64,000 bases of DNA from Deltaproteobacteria bacterium. Its GTDB lineage: Bacteria; Desulfobacterota; Desulfobacteria; Desulfobacterales; Desulfosarcinaceae. The translations under genes and the position numbers were made by a program. The notes beneath the pieces were generated by a model. The model was not told where the DNA came from. It worked only from the letters and a program-made list of their open reading frames with translations, and did not search any database. Location of the stretch: assembly GCA_021824175.1 (NCBI GenBank), contig JAKALP010000024.1, forward strand, positions 1 through 64,000, read 5' to 3'. Below are positions 1 through 8,551 of the stretch, in pieces (position 1 is the stretch's first letter; each line of letters opens with the position of its first letter).

Positions 1-327
1 TTCCGATCTGATCAAAATATTGACCAGGGGTTGCAGCATCAACCCCGCCCGGCCGGCATTGATGGTTTCCAGGGAAAAAGAAGAAAAGGTGGTCAGAGCC
101 CCCAGATAACCGGTGATCAAAAACAGACGCATCTCCGGTGTAAGCAGGCGCACGCGGTCGGCCAGGGAGAAAAGCAGGCCGATCAGAAAACACCCCACCA
201 AATTCACCGTTAAAGTGCCCCAGGGGAAATTAGGGCCCCAAAGCCGGACCGCCATCAGTCCCACCCCGTAACGGCTGGCCGCGCCCAGGCTGCCGCCGCA
301 CATCACCAGAAGCAATTTGGTCACCAT
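1..327 (-). CDS. crcB: Fluoride ion exporter CrcB/Fluc, partial (C-terminus off the left edge)
   Basis: The first 109 residues are visible, reading left off the window edge; the family is usually about 120-130 residues, so only the end is missing. It begins MVTKLLLVMCGGSLGAASRY and carries the family signatures GGxxGAxxRY (residues 11-20), TLTVNLVGCFLIG and TGYLGALTTFSSFS. These signatures mark the small four-helix dual-topology inner-membrane channel that exports fluoride. The start ATG at 325-327 has GGAG upstream. TunR ends 111 bases upstream on the same strand, so the two could be co-transcribed. I found no fluoride aptamer in the gap 328-438. A fluoride-riboswitch operon lies 1.7 kb further upstream. 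Function is secure by family; its regulation is not visible here. Confidence 0.9.
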   Translation of the reverse strand, partial: MVTKLLLVMCGGSLGAASRYGVGLMAVRLWGPNFPWGTLTVNLVGCFLIGLLFSLADRVRLLTPEMRLFLITGYLGALTTFSSFSLETINAGRAGLMLQPLVNILIRSE

Positions 328-438
328 CTCCTCCGCGACTAAACCGTCATCCAACCCCGCGGGTCAGCGCACGTCTACCGGACCACAATAACCGCGCAGG
401 GGGGGTTAACTCAATCCCATCTTGCAATCCACCGAAAA

Positions 439-1542
439 TCAATGCACATGCAAAACAACGGAAAAACAGTTGAAGAGCGCCCAGACTTCATCCCCCTCGT
501 TCAACTTGAGCTCTTGGATGGCCTCGGTTGAAACAACGGCGCACAGTTCAATTGTATCCGAAATTCGGACGACGCATTCGGTGTTGATCTTGCCCCTGGA
601 GATCCTTGTCATGGTCCCTTTAAATCTGTTGTCGGCGCTGGATTCCGGCTCGGTGTCGCCGCCGTGCAGGATAATCCAGGGCGCCTTGACCTCGGCCGTC
701 ACTATCCGGCCTTGTTTTAAGCCTATCCTGTTCGCGCTATCGTTGGTTATGAGCGCGGTGATCGAATGACCCTCGATGGTTGCCAAGACCACCCGCGTCT
801 GAATGTCACCGCGTTGGATATTCGATATTTTGCCCAAAAAAGAGTTTCGCGCGCTGGTCTTGCGCGCCGATTCCCTTTCCATGAAGCGCTTTGCGACCTG
901 CTGGACCTCGTCCTCGGAAAAGGAAACGTAGGACGATGTTAGATTGGGCGTCGAATGCCCCAACATCCTTTGAACCGCCGGCAGCGGCATGTTGCCCTGC
1001 ATCAACTCCACCGCCCGCGCCTTGCGAATCATCTCCGGGCCAGCCAGGTGCTTGGGAAGACCGCACGCCAGAGCGCGCTCGTAAAACTTGCGGCGAACGA
1101 AGCCCGGATCGACAGCGAGCATGTTGGCGGCATCTTGGCGAAACTCTTTCATCTTCTCCTGAAGCTCACGGGCCAGCGGGGTTGAGATCTGGACCTGCCG
1201 CGCCTGCGCTGGCGCGTCGGCGGCATCTCCGCGAAACCGGACGACCTGCCGCGCAAGATCGATGTCCAGCAACGGATTCAGCGCCAGGACCTCGCTCAGC
1301 TTAGCGCCCGTGTAGCGGATCAAAAGAAAAATGATCCATATGCGTTGGCGGGAAAGACGGATGTCGGGCCGGCCGGCCCGGGCCACCCATTCACGGAAAG
1401 CGCCTTCCAGCAGATTGAGCTGGATCATGTCTATGCATTGCTTTTCATCCGGCCCCGAAATGATGCGGCCGTGATGCGCGTCCGCGAACAACGCAATTCG
1501 TGATGAACTGCGGCCTTGACGGCTTTTTGGATTTCGTTTCAT
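439..1542 (-). CDS. tunR: TunR-like tungstate/molybdate-responsive regulator (tyrosine-recombinase-like domain plus two TOBE/Mop domains)
   Basis: This 367-residue protein has a tyrosine-recombinase-like core at about residues 35-210 and two tandem molbindin (TOBE) domains at about 230-295 and 303-367. The recombinase box I reads RYTGAKLSEVL, with Lys81 where the catalytic Arg belongs. The box II HxxR is replaced by GPEMIRKAR, while LGHSTPNLTSSY still holds a His (196) and a Tyr (205). It is therefore probably a DNA-binding, non-recombining protein. TunR of Desulfovibrio, a described tungstate-responsive regulator family, has this architecture. The start at 1540-1542 (MKRNPKSRQG) gives a compact N-terminus; an upstream ATG would add 47 unmatched residues. 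No tup transporter genes are in view, so its target may lie outside the window. Confidence 0.8.
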   Translation of the reverse strand: MKRNPKSRQGRSSSRIALFADAHHGRIISGPDEKQCIDMIQLNLLEGAFREWVARAGRPDIRLSRQRIWIIFLLIRYTGAKLSEVLALNPLLDIDLARQVVRFRGDAADAPAQARQVQISTPLARELQEKMKEFRQDAANMLAVDPGFVRRKFYERALACGLPKHLAGPEMIRKARAVELMQGNMPLPAVQRMLGHSTPNLTSSYVSFSEDEVQQVAKRFMERESARKTSARNSFLGKISNIQRGDIQTRVVLATIEGHSITALITNDSANRIGLKQGRIVTAEVKAPWIILHGGDTEPESSADNRFKGTMTRISRGKINTECVVRISDTIELCAVVSTEAIQELKLNEGDEVWALFNCFSVVLHVH

Positions 1543-1727
1543 TGGATAAAACCACCCATTGTATCCATCGAAGATCTTAAGCTTATCTTTCTTAACACAT
1601 CCGTTCCGTGCGGTACCACGGTAAAAATCATGGACGAAAGCATCTTGAGGATAGACAGCGGCATTGCTAATGAATGCTAACACGAAAATTTTTTATTGGT
1701 GTCAATACCCTACGGAGGGCCTAACCC

Positions 1728-2042
1728 ATGTTGTTCCAAACCGCCGGCATCGAAGTCGCTTTTTGGCTTCCACCCCTGGTAGCCTTCGTCATTTCGTTTT
1801 TTACTTCCATGGGAGGGGTCTCCGGCGCTTTTCTGCTGCTTCCCTTCCAGATCTCTTTTCTCGGCTATACAAATCCTTCGGTGAGCGCCACCAACCAACT
1901 ATTCAATATCATCGCCATCCCGAGCGGCGTCTATCGCTATTGGCGCGAGGGTAGAATGGTGTGGCCGCTGACCTGGATGGTGGTGGCCGGCATCATTGTC
2001 TTTACCGCAACCAAATACGTCATCGATTTCTGCGGCCGTTGA
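1728..2042 (+). pseudogene. TauE/SafE-family permease remnant, apparently internally deleted
   Basis: A 104-residue ORF starts with a good ribosome site (acggagggcctaaccc). It opens like full-length TauE/SafE permeases, with two membrane segments and conserved stretches such as GGVSGAFLLLPFQ and NPSVSATNQLFNI. Members are normally about 250-350 residues. After TWMVVAG the sequence jumps to IIVFTATKYVIDFCGR, which resembles the last helix of such permeases, and then stops. This suggests the middle was deleted in frame. The family moves sulfite, sulfonates or other organosulfur anions across the inner membrane; this short form is unlikely to transport. It lies on the opposite strand to its neighbours, divergent from tunR and convergent with uspA. 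Confidence 0.6.
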
Positions 2043-2062
2043 GGCGGACCCATGCCCCGGCA

Positions 2063-2482
2063 TCATCCGCGCACAACGATCACCGTACACGGGGCGTAGC
2101 TCAACACCCGTTTGGCCACCGAGCCCACCAGCCATTTTTGCAGCAGGCTCTCGCCGCGGTGGCCCATGACGATGGCGTCCATCTTGCGCTCTTCGGCCAG
2201 GCGCGCGATCTGCTCGGCCGGATGGCCCACGCGCACCTCGAAATCAACCTTCACCCCTTTGGCGGCGGCCTTGGCCTTCATCTCGGCAAAATGGGATTGG
2301 TAGTAAACCGTGGCATTGTCCAGCACCGCCTGCATCTCCACCGCCACCGGCGGCTCCGGCAGACGGGCCACCGAAACCACCGCCAGGCGGGCGTCATGTT
2401 TTTGCGCCATCTCCAAGCCGAAGGCAAAGGCTTTTTGAGCTTGGCTGGAACCATCATAGGCAACGAGTAGATTAGCGATCAT
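2063..2482 (-). CDS. Universal stress protein, UspA family (ATP-binding type)
   Basis: This single-domain 139-residue Usp has the strand-1 motif LVAYDGS (residues 6-12). Its nucleotide-binding signature is G107-x2-G110-x9-GS (120-121), the ATP-binding subclass. UspA-family proteins act in the cytoplasm as stress-induced regulators. It is the last gene of the fluoride-riboswitch operon. Its ATG overlaps the TGA of the antiporter gene by four bases, so translational coupling is likely. UspA genes are recorded among fluoride-riboswitch-associated genes, which fits its position. Family assignment is certain; what it does in fluoride stress is unknown. Confidence 0.92.
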   Translation of the reverse strand: MIANLLVAYDGSSQAQKAFAFGLEMAQKHDARLAVVSVARLPEPPVAVEMQAVLDNATVYYQSHFAEMKAKAAAKGVKVDFEVRVGHPAEQIARLAEERKMDAIVMGHRGESLLQKWLVGSVAKRVLSYAPCTVIVVRG

Positions 2483-3705
2483 GGTAGAAGTTCTCCTTTG
2501 CTGGAAGTAAAGGCGACCGGTTCCGTCGCCGGCGCAGCGGGGGTTTTCTCAACCTTGCCGCCAAGCAGATGGCGGGGCAGGAAAAAGGCGTTGGCGATAA
2601 GCGTGGGCACCACCGCGCTGCCCACCACGGCCGCGATCAGATAGGAATATTGGGCCGTGTCGATGATCTTGTGGGAAAGTCCGAACAGGGCCGAAATACT
2701 GCCGAAGGTCAAACCGGTGGACATCAACAGGGTGGTGTAGACTCCCTCCTTGCCGGGGCTCTTGAAGAGCCGGGTCACCGGCCAGACCGCCACGCATTTG
2801 CTGGCCATCTTGCCCAGCAGCAGGATAAGAAAAATGGAGAAGCCCGAGGCCAGGGCCGGCACCGAGACGAACGACCCGGCCCGGATGAAGTAAAAGGGAG
2901 TCAGCAAACCGAAGGTGACGGTGCGCAGACGCCGGATCAGCACATGATCCTTGCCCACGGTGCCAGCCAGCACCATGCCGATGACATAGGCCGGCAGAAC
3001 GGACTCGCTTTCGGCCCAACTGGCCAGGGCTCCCAGGCCGAAGAGACAGAGCAGTAAAAACTTGGTCTCCAGCTCAGACGGGCGGTTGCCATATTTTTGA
3101 AAGAAGCGCGGGGTCAGGTGGGGTAGAATGAAAAAGGAGGCCAGGCTGACCGCCGCGAACACCGCGGTTTTCATGGTGAAGGGAGCGAAGATCAATCCCA
3201 GGGCCAGGACCGTGCCCAGATCATTGATAAAGCAGCCAGCCAAGACCACCTTGCCAAAGGTGGTCTTGTTCAATCCGGTCTCCAGCATCACGGCGTAGAC
3301 CACGGCCACCGAAGTGGTGGAGAGCGCCACTCCGGCCAGCCAGCTCGCCCGGCCGTCCCAGCCCAAGCCATAATAGGCCAGGGCCGCGCACCCCAGGAAC
3401 GGGGCCACGAAACCGGCGATGCCCAGGGCCGTGGCCTCTTTCCATTTGAGGGTGAACACCTCGGGGTCCAGTTCGGCGCCGGCCAGAAAGGTGAGCACGA
3501 TGGCGCCGGTGCCAGCCAGGAACTTGATCCACGGCTCGTGCACGCCCAGCACCGTGCCGCTGATCACCGCGCCGATGATCAACTGGGCCACGGTGCCCAC
3601 CACGATTTCGGACAGCGCCGTGGCGACGCGCAACCAGATGGAGAGCATCGTGGCCACCAGCGCCAGCCCCAGCCAGAGGGAGGCCAGAAACCAGGTCTCG
3701 GTCAT
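2479..3705 (-). CDS. CPA2-family cation/proton antiporter (Kef/NhaS3-like membrane domain)
   Basis: This 408-residue, highly hydrophobic protein has about 12 predicted membrane segments and matches the Na+/H+ exchanger (CPA2) fold. It contains AGAELDPEVF and an ND pair in AGCFINDLGTVLALG, typical of ion-site helices. It lacks a C-terminal TrkA-N domain, so it is the short form. The start at 3703-3705 (MTETWFLASL) is chosen because AAAGGAGATCCC precedes it; the ORF is open 21 codons further. It overlaps the AAA+ gene upstream and uspA downstream by 4-bp ATGA junctions. Na+/H+ antiporters recur in fluoride regulons, where exchange of F- or HF-derived protons has been proposed; here that role is inferred from the operon. 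Confidence 0.88.
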   Translation of the reverse strand: MTETWFLASLWLGLALVATMLSIWLRVATALSEIVVGTVAQLIIGAVISGTVLGVHEPWIKFLAGTGAIVLTFLAGAELDPEVFTLKWKEATALGIAGFVAPFLGCAALAYYGLGWDGRASWLAGVALSTTSVAVVYAVMLETGLNKTTFGKVVLAGCFINDLGTVLALGLIFAPFTMKTAVFAAVSLASFFILPHLTPRFFQKYGNRPSELETKFLLLCLFGLGALASWAESESVLPAYVIGMVLAGTVGKDHVLIRRLRTVTFGLLTPFYFIRAGSFVSVPALASGFSIFLILLLGKMASKCVAVWPVTRLFKSPGKEGVYTTLLMSTGLTFGSISALFGLSHKIIDTAQYSYLIAAVVGSAVVPTLIANAFFLPRHLLGGKVEKTPAAPATEPVAFTSSKGELLP

Positions 3706-4493
3706 TGGGATCTCCTTTCGCTTGATTCCCTGATAGGATCGGGTGCTGCCGGATGTTCCAAAAGACATTGCATGCGGACTCCGTCCAAATCCGTGAAGTA
3801 GGTCCTTGCGATCCGGGTAATAATCTCGGCGCGCAGGGACTCCTTAAGCACCCGGCCGTCGCGCCAATAATGGGTGTCCGCCAGCAGTTGCACGGCCATG
3901 ATGATCCACCCCGGCCGGCCATGCGCCATGAGGATCAACGCTGCCAGATCGGCCGGACCCAATGGGTAAGGCAATGGTGCGGCGCGGATGCCATCGTCCA
4001 TGATGCGGCGCAGAAATCGTCCCGAAAGCGGCGGCACCTTTATCTCCTGGAAGCTCAGGTGCATGCCGCGCACCCGCTGGTGATCGCGCGGACCCTCCGC
4101 GTCGGCCGCCAGCAGCACTCCCAGCCCGGTGCCCCGCAAGGCGCGCAAATAGCCTTTAAACTGAGTGCCGGCCTCGCCCAGGTGATCGAGCAGCAGCACC
4201 CCCGGCCGTGCCTCGATGGCGTCGGCCAGGTAGCTGCGAACCAAGCGCGGTGTGCGGCCCTCGACCCGGACTTCCGGATAAACCGCCAACAGCGCCCCGG
4301 TGATATCGGAAAGAGCCTGGGTCCGGCGGCAAAAGCCGCAAGGCCGCCGCTTCTTTTGGATGCCGCGCGCCAAGGCTTGCAACACGGCGCTTTTGCCGCT
4401 GCCGACCGGACCGTAGAGCAAAAGCGTTTGCCCGGCCAATAAGGGATCGGTCAATTGCTCTATAAGCCGCCGCCTGCCGTAGAGCGCGACCAT
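3702..4493 (-). CDS. AAA+/STAND-like P-loop ATPase of unknown role, in fluoride operon
   Basis: This 263-residue protein has Walker A GPVGSGKS (residues 28-35) and a Walker B-like GVLLLDHLGE around 110-120. The layout after it resembles ExeA/TniB-type single-domain AAA ATPases. No transmembrane segment or recognisable partner domain is present. A CxxC pair (CGFC, about residues 56-59) lies shortly after the P-loop. The start at 4491-4493 (MVALYGRRR) is chosen because it begins just after the enolase stop (four-base gap); the open frame extending further lies inside enolase. It overlaps the antiporter start by ATGA. I do not recognise a named family. The tight coupling between enolase and antiporter suggests a role under fluoride stress, which is inference only. 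Confidence 0.7.
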   Translation of the reverse strand: MVALYGRRRLIEQLTDPLLAGQTLLLYGPVGSGKSAVLQALARGIQKKRRPCGFCRRTQALSDITGALLAVYPEVRVEGRTPRLVRSYLADAIEARPGVLLLDHLGEAGTQFKGYLRALRGTGLGVLLAADAEGPRDHQRVRGMHLSFQEIKVPPLSGRFLRRIMDDGIRAAPLPYPLGPADLAALILMAHGRPGWIIMAVQLLADTHYWRDGRVLKESLRAEIITRIARTYFTDLDGVRMQCLLEHPAAPDPIRESSERRSQ

Positions 4494-4497
4494 GACG

Positions 4498-5772
4498 TCA
4501 CCGCAGGGGATTGTTGAATACCGCCGCCGGCCCAAGTTCGGCCTCGATCTCCAGCAGCCGGTTGTACTTGGCGATGCGCTCGCTGCGGCAGGCCGAACCG
4601 GTCTTGATCTGCCCTCCGCCCATGGCCACGGCGAAATCGGCCATGAAGGCATCTTCGGTTTCCCCGGAGCGGTGGGAGATGACGTAGCCCCAGCCGGCCT
4701 TGCGGCACAACGCGATGGCTTCAATGGTTTCGGTCACCGTGCCGATCTGGTTGAGTTTGATCAAAACGGCGTTGGTGCTCTTTTCGCGGATCCCGCGTTG
4801 GATGAACTCCGTGTTGGTGACGTAGTTGTCGTCGCCCACGATCTGGATCTTGGCGCCCAGGGCCGCGGTGTGGTCCCGGAAGCCGTCCCAGTCGTTTTCC
4901 GCCAGACCGTCCTCGATGGAGACGATGGGATACTTCTCGATCCACCGGGCATACAGTTCGGTCATGGCATCGCTGGTTTTGCGGCCTTGCCCGGACTTGG
5001 CCAAGTGGTAGCGCCCATCCTCGTAGAAGGAGCTGGCCGCCGGGTCCAGGGCGATGGCCACCTCCCGGCCGGGCTGAAAGCCGGCGGCGGTGATGGCCTC
5101 CACGATCAATTCACAGGCCTCTTCGTTGCTCTTGAGATTGGGCGCGAAGCCGCCCTCATCGCCCACGGCTGTGGTGTAACCTTTCTGGGCCAATATTTTT
5201 TTAAGCGCATGAAAGGTTTCAGCCCCGTAGCGCAAGGCTTCGGCAAAACTCGGCGCGCCCAGCGGCATGACCATGAACTCCTGGAAATCGACGCTGTTGT
5301 CGGCATGCTTGCCGCCGTTGAGGATGTTCATCATGGGCACCGGCAAGCGCGCGGCGCCGGGCCCACCCAGGTAGGCGTAGAGCGGCAAATCGGCGGCCGT
5401 GGCCGCGGCCCGCGCCACGGCCATGGAGACGCCCAGGGTGGCGTTGGCGCCCAGCTTGCCCTTGTTCGGCGTGCCGTCCAAATCGATCATCAGCCGGTCG
5501 ATGGTGGCCTGATGCGCCGGGTTCAGCCCGACCACCCGGGGCGCGATGCGTTCGTTGACGTTTTTGACCGCCGCCAAAACCCCTTTGCCGTTGTAGCGGT
5601 GCTTGTCGCCGTCGCGCAGCTCGACGGCTTCATTCTCGCCGGTCGAGGCCCCCGAAGGCACCGAAGCCGACATCCGTATACCATTGTCCAAGCCGCAGAA
5701 CACCCGGATGGTCGGGTTGCCGCGCGAATCGAGAATCTCCATGGCATTGATGGTCCGAATGGTTGGCATCAT
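4498..5772 (-). CDS. eno: Enolase (phosphopyruvate hydratase), in fluoride-responsive operon
   Basis: This 424-residue enolase has ILDSRGNPT near the N-terminus, [39 protein letters not shown] and the C-terminal signature [11 protein letters not shown]. It interconverts 2-phosphoglycerate and phosphoenolpyruvate in glycolysis and gluconeogenesis, using two Mg2+. Enolase is classically inhibited by fluoride with phosphate, so placing it downstream of a fluoride riboswitch makes biological sense: extra enzyme could replace inhibited enzyme. Two adjacent ATGs (5767-5772) follow AAAAGGAGCAAAGACG; I took the first. It may be a second, stress-induced copy, which cannot be judged from this window. 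Gaps to its neighbours are 47 and 4 bases. Confidence 0.96.
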   Translation of the reverse strand: MMPTIRTINAMEILDSRGNPTIRVFCGLDNGIRMSASVPSGASTGENEAVELRDGDKHRYNGKGVLAAVKNVNERIAPRVVGLNPAHQATIDRLMIDLDGTPNKGKLGANATLGVSMAVARAAATAADLPLYAYLGGPGAARLPVPMMNILNGGKHADNSVDFQEFMVMPLGAPSFAEALRYGAETFHALKKILAQKGYTTAVGDEGGFAPNLKSNEEACELIVEAITAAGFQPGREVAIALDPAASSFYEDGRYHLAKSGQGRKTSDAMTELYARWIEKYPIVSIEDGLAENDWDGFRDHTAALGAKIQIVGDDNYVTNTEFIQRGIREKSTNAVLIKLNQIGTVTETIEAIALCRKAGWGYVISHRSGETEDAFMADFAVAMGGGQIKTGSACRSERIAKYNRLLEIEAELGPAAVFNNPLR

Positions 5773-5819
5773 CGTCTTTGCTCCTTTTGTATGGGTTATC
5801 CGGTTTGCTACATCCCCTG

Positions 5820-6266
5820 TTACCAATTTGGGGCCGTTTTTGCGCCGACCTCCGATAGGCTCTCGGAAATATGGGTCAAGAGGCGTCGCAACCGCGCTAT
5901 GCGGTCATCCAGTTCCTGGGCATCCGCCGGGGTCAACTCGCCATAACCGCGCGTGTGCTTGGATTTGAGCTCATCCAGGGCAATATCCGCGAAGGCCAAA
6001 TTGGTCAGCGCGGCTCTCTGGGCGCTAATCCCGGAGGGATGGCTTTGAATGCCCAATTGCCCCAACATCTCGCGCATCGACCGCCTGAATTCAATGGCCT
6101 CGTGTTTGAAGTGCGCCAGCCTGTCAGGTGCCGTATCGCGAAAATATTTTGGAAAAAGAGACCCAGCATGGGGAGACGACAAGATCTGCTCCGTCTCCAC
6201 GAGCAACTGGTCGATGTACTCGAAGGTGTGCAAAAGATGGCGTTTTTGACTCTCATTGAGATGCAT
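5820..6266 (-). CDS. Uncharacterised helical protein in fluoride operon
   Basis: The 148-residue product ([12 protein letters not shown]...) is predicted almost entirely alpha-helical and charged, with no signal peptide, membrane helix or Cys pair. It ends in a helical stretch rich in Arg and Leu ([11 protein letters not shown]). I do not recognise the family. The start at 6264-6266 is supported by GGAGAT upstream; the ORF is open 33 codons more, but that stretch has shadow-like composition. It sits between the DUF4242 gene and enolase with gaps of 43 and 47 bases, all on the same strand, so it is very likely co-transcribed under the riboswitch. Function unknown. Confidence 0.65.
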   Translation of the reverse strand: MHLNESQKRHLLHTFEYIDQLLVETEQILSSPHAGSLFPKYFRDTAPDRLAHFKHEAIEFRRSMREMLGQLGIQSHPSGISAQRAALTNLAFADIALDELKSKHTRGYGELTPADAQELDDRIARLRRLLTHISESLSEVGAKTAPNW

Positions 6267-6309
6267 GGCGCATGGATCTCCGTTTCTGAAAGAGCTGAGC
6301 CGGTACCAG

Positions 6310-6633
6310 CTACATCTCAGAACTGGCCGCGGTGTCCTCTCTTTCTTCCGCTTCCATCTGCTCAAGATACTTTTTGGCCCAGATATCGGGGATGGTCTCC
6401 TCGACTTCCAAGATCGACTCGCAACTGATCTGAAAATCCGCGAAGATCTTCTTCAACGTCTCTTTATTCGGCGCCAGCCACAGACAAAACCTGACCTTTT
6501 CATCCACATTATAATAAGTCCGGAGCCAGGTGGCTGGTTCAAGGTCCACCATCTTGGACCAGTTGCTTTCAACTTCATCCCAGCTCACATCCGGGTCTCT
6601 ATGCACCACCATGTAACTTTTCATTCTTTTCAT
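6310..6633 (-). CDS. DUF4242 family protein (SCO4226 nickel-binding-like)
   Basis: This 107-residue protein matches DUF4242, a small ferredoxin-like alpha/beta fold. Visible elements are YMVVHRDPDVSWDEV, EPATWLRTYYN, CLWLAPNKETLKKIF and a closing VEETIPDIW. One family member, SCO4226 of Streptomyces, has been described as nickel-binding; most are uncharacterised. The ATG at 6631-6633 follows AAAGGAGGCGCC, a strong ribosome site. Gaps are 25 bases to the MFS gene upstream and 43 to the next gene. Its presence in a fluoride-riboswitch operon is not something I know as established, and the role there is unknown. Confidence 0.8.
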   Translation of the reverse strand: MKRMKSYMVVHRDPDVSWDEVESNWSKMVDLEPATWLRTYYNVDEKVRFCLWLAPNKETLKKIFADFQISCESILEVEETIPDIWAKKYLEQMEAEEREDTAASSEM

Positions 6634-6658
6634 TTGGCGCCTCCTTTTTTGCTTCTGT

Positions 6659-7963
6659 TTAATGTCTTGCGGACCTTATACCCCCCATCCATACGGCGCC
6701 CGCGAAGGCCACCACCACCGCATAACCGAACCCCCAGCCCGCGCCGAAGGCCGTCCATAACAAGCCCACCATTAAACTCGACACCAGGTCACCGATGCCG
6801 TTGACCACACCCAGCAGCCCGAAGGCGGTGCCGGCCGTCGCCTCATCGACATAATCCCGCACCGCGGCTCCCTCGAGGGTGTCTTCCCAGGCGATAAACA
6901 CTCCTGCCAAGCCGAAAAACAGCGTCAACCACCCAATGGAGGCCGGCGCCAAGGCAAATCCCAGGAAGGTGAACGCCGCGACACCGTAACCGACAGCCAG
7001 AAAGCGGCTACGGGAAAACCGGTCACTTAAGACGCCGATGGGAAATGAGGCTACCGTGTACACCACATTACGCCAGAGATAGAGCAGCGCGGCTATGCGC
7101 GATGCTTCCAGAAGCCCCATGGGCCCTTCCAAAAGATTGGTGGCGCGCAGGATCATGAGCGTCGGCGCAAAATCGGCCAAACCGAAGATGCCCACCGGCA
7201 CAAGAAAAGAGCGATACGCCTTAGGCATGGCGCCGAGGGTGCGCCAAAATTGTAACCCATGATTGGCCGGTCGCCGTTTCTCCTTGACCAAAAAAAGAAC
7301 GGAGGCCACTGATAACAAGCCGGGAATCAGGGTCAATAGGAAAATGAGGCGATATTCGGGTCCGGGGGCCGTGGTGAACACGGAAAAGATGCTTGTAAAC
7401 GGCTTGAGCACGCCGGGATGATCAGCCGCCAACCCCAGCAGCCAGAAGGCCAGCAGCGGCCCGACCACCGCGCCGATGGTATCGCCGGCCCGATGGAAAC
7501 CAAACGCCTTGCCGCGATGATGCGGGTCCACCGAATCGGCCAACATGGCGTCGCGCAGCGGCCCGCGAATGCCCCGGCCAAGCCAGCCGATGGCCCGTCC
7601 GACCAAAATCAGGGGCCAGGCCAGGGCAAAGCCGAAAATGGCTTTGGCCACGGCCGTCAAGGCATAGCCGGCCACGGTCCAGGCTTTGCGGTGGCCGATC
7701 TTATCGCTATGAAACCCGGCGCCCAGCTTGACGAAGCTGGCCAGGGCGTCCGAGATGCCTTCGATCAACCCCAGCGAAGCGGCGCCGGCGCCGATGGCGC
7801 GCATGAACTGCGGCAATACCGCCGTGGCCATTTCATGGCAAATGTCTCCCAGCAAACTGGTCAGTCCAAAGGCCAGCACATTGCGGTTCAACCAGCCGCC
7901 CAACCCTTTTTCAACCTTGGTCGGCTCTTCGCGCGATGCAACGGGAGCAATTTTCTCGGTCAT
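6659..7963 (-). CDS. Major facilitator superfamily transporter
   Basis: This 434-residue protein has about 12 membrane segments and MFS loop motifs: FHSDKIGHRKAW after TM2 (motif A-like), GRAIGWLGRGIRGPLRDAML after TM4 and GVLSDRFSRSR between the halves. The N-terminus is a 30-residue cytoplasmic tail. The closest pattern I recognise is the group of MFS proteins with GRGIRGPxRDA, whose substrates are mostly undefined. It lies second in the fluoride operon, 45 bases after the HAD gene, with a GTGAGG ribosome site. Whether it exports fluoride, a metal-fluoride complex or something else cannot be read from sequence. Confidence 0.88.
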   Translation of the reverse strand: MTEKIAPVASREEPTKVEKGLGGWLNRNVLAFGLTSLLGDICHEMATAVLPQFMRAIGAGAASLGLIEGISDALASFVKLGAGFHSDKIGHRKAWTVAGYALTAVAKAIFGFALAWPLILVGRAIGWLGRGIRGPLRDAMLADSVDPHHRGKAFGFHRAGDTIGAVVGPLLAFWLLGLAADHPGVLKPFTSIFSVFTTAPGPEYRLIFLLTLIPGLLSVASVLFLVKEKRRPANHGLQFWRTLGAMPKAYRSFLVPVGIFGLADFAPTLMILRATNLLEGPMGLLEASRIAALLYLWRNVVYTVASFPIGVLSDRFSRSRFLAVGYGVAAFTFLGFALAPASIGWLTLFFGLAGVFIAWEDTLEGAAVRDYVDEATAGTAFGLLGVVNGIGDLVSSLMVGLLWTAFGAGWGFGYAVVVAFAGAVWMGGIRSARH

Positions 7964-8008
7964 TGAGCCTCACTTTCCGTTGATCCTACGGTGCTTGGCT
8001 GCCTTTGT

Positions 8009-8488
8009 TCATGCTCTCAGAGTGGCCTTGAGGCGCAGTGGTTTGAGCAACAGGTCCAGGGCCGCCAGGATATCCGGACAGACCACCTTGGCGGCGCCGA
8101 TCAGCTCGGCGGCGCACCCTTCAGGGCCGATGACCACAATGCCCAGGCCGGCCCCACGGACCATGCCGATATCATTGCGACCATTGCCCACTACGGCGGT
8201 TTCGGCGCGGCCCAGGCGGGATAAGAAATCGACTTTGTCCTGGCCGGTCTGAATAAGTTGCAGCCGTAGCGGCAGTCCTTCAAGCTGTTTGGCCGCGCTC
8301 CCGAATGTGTCGGCCGTCAAAACGGTGATGCGCAGCTCGCCCCCGAGCAGCTCCAGTCGCTGGGCAACACCAGGCAGCAGCACGCCGTCGCACGACAATG
8401 TGCCGGTAAAATCCAGAAGCAATTGCGTCAGCCGCAAGGGCTCACTTCCAGGGATCTCCACCTGAATTCCTGTTTGTCTGCCATCCAT
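8009..8488 (-). CDS. HAD-superfamily soluble P-type-ATPase-like phosphatase, first gene of fluoride operon
   Basis: This 159-residue HAD core has motif I DFTGTLS (Asp26; the usual second Asp is Thr, as in P-type ATPases), motif II VLTAD and motif III/IV VVGNGRNDIGM. No membrane or cap domain is present, so it belongs to the small soluble P-ATPase-like HAD group. Members hydrolyse phosphate esters or phosphoanhydrides, Mg2+-dependent; the substrate here is unknown. HAD phosphatases are among the gene types reported behind fluoride riboswitches. The ATG follows AAAAGGAGCACTGAAG. It is the gene immediately downstream of the riboswitch terminator, about 60 bases away. Confidence 0.88.
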   Translation of the reverse strand: MDGRQTGIQVEIPGSEPLRLTQLLLDFTGTLSCDGVLLPGVAQRLELLGGELRITVLTADTFGSAAKQLEGLPLRLQLIQTGQDKVDFLSRLGRAETAVVGNGRNDIGMVRGAGLGIVVIGPEGCAAELIGAAKVVCPDILAALDLLLKPLRLKATLRA

Positions 8489-8551
8489 CTTCAGTGCTCC
8501 TTTTCTCGGGTTTCTTCACTTGCGGTAGGGCCCTGGTCCGCATCAGGCAAT

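Noticed and set aside
328-438. Possible second fluoride riboswitch before crcB
   Set aside because: No CTGATGACTCC motif or P1 helix in the gap.
439-1542. Active phage integrase/mobile element
   Set aside because: Key catalytic residues are missing, two metal-binding TOBE domains are attached, and no att sites or phage genes are present.
4492-5946. 484-codon plus-strand frame
   Set aside because: Complement of enolase, which has all its signature motifs on the minus strand.
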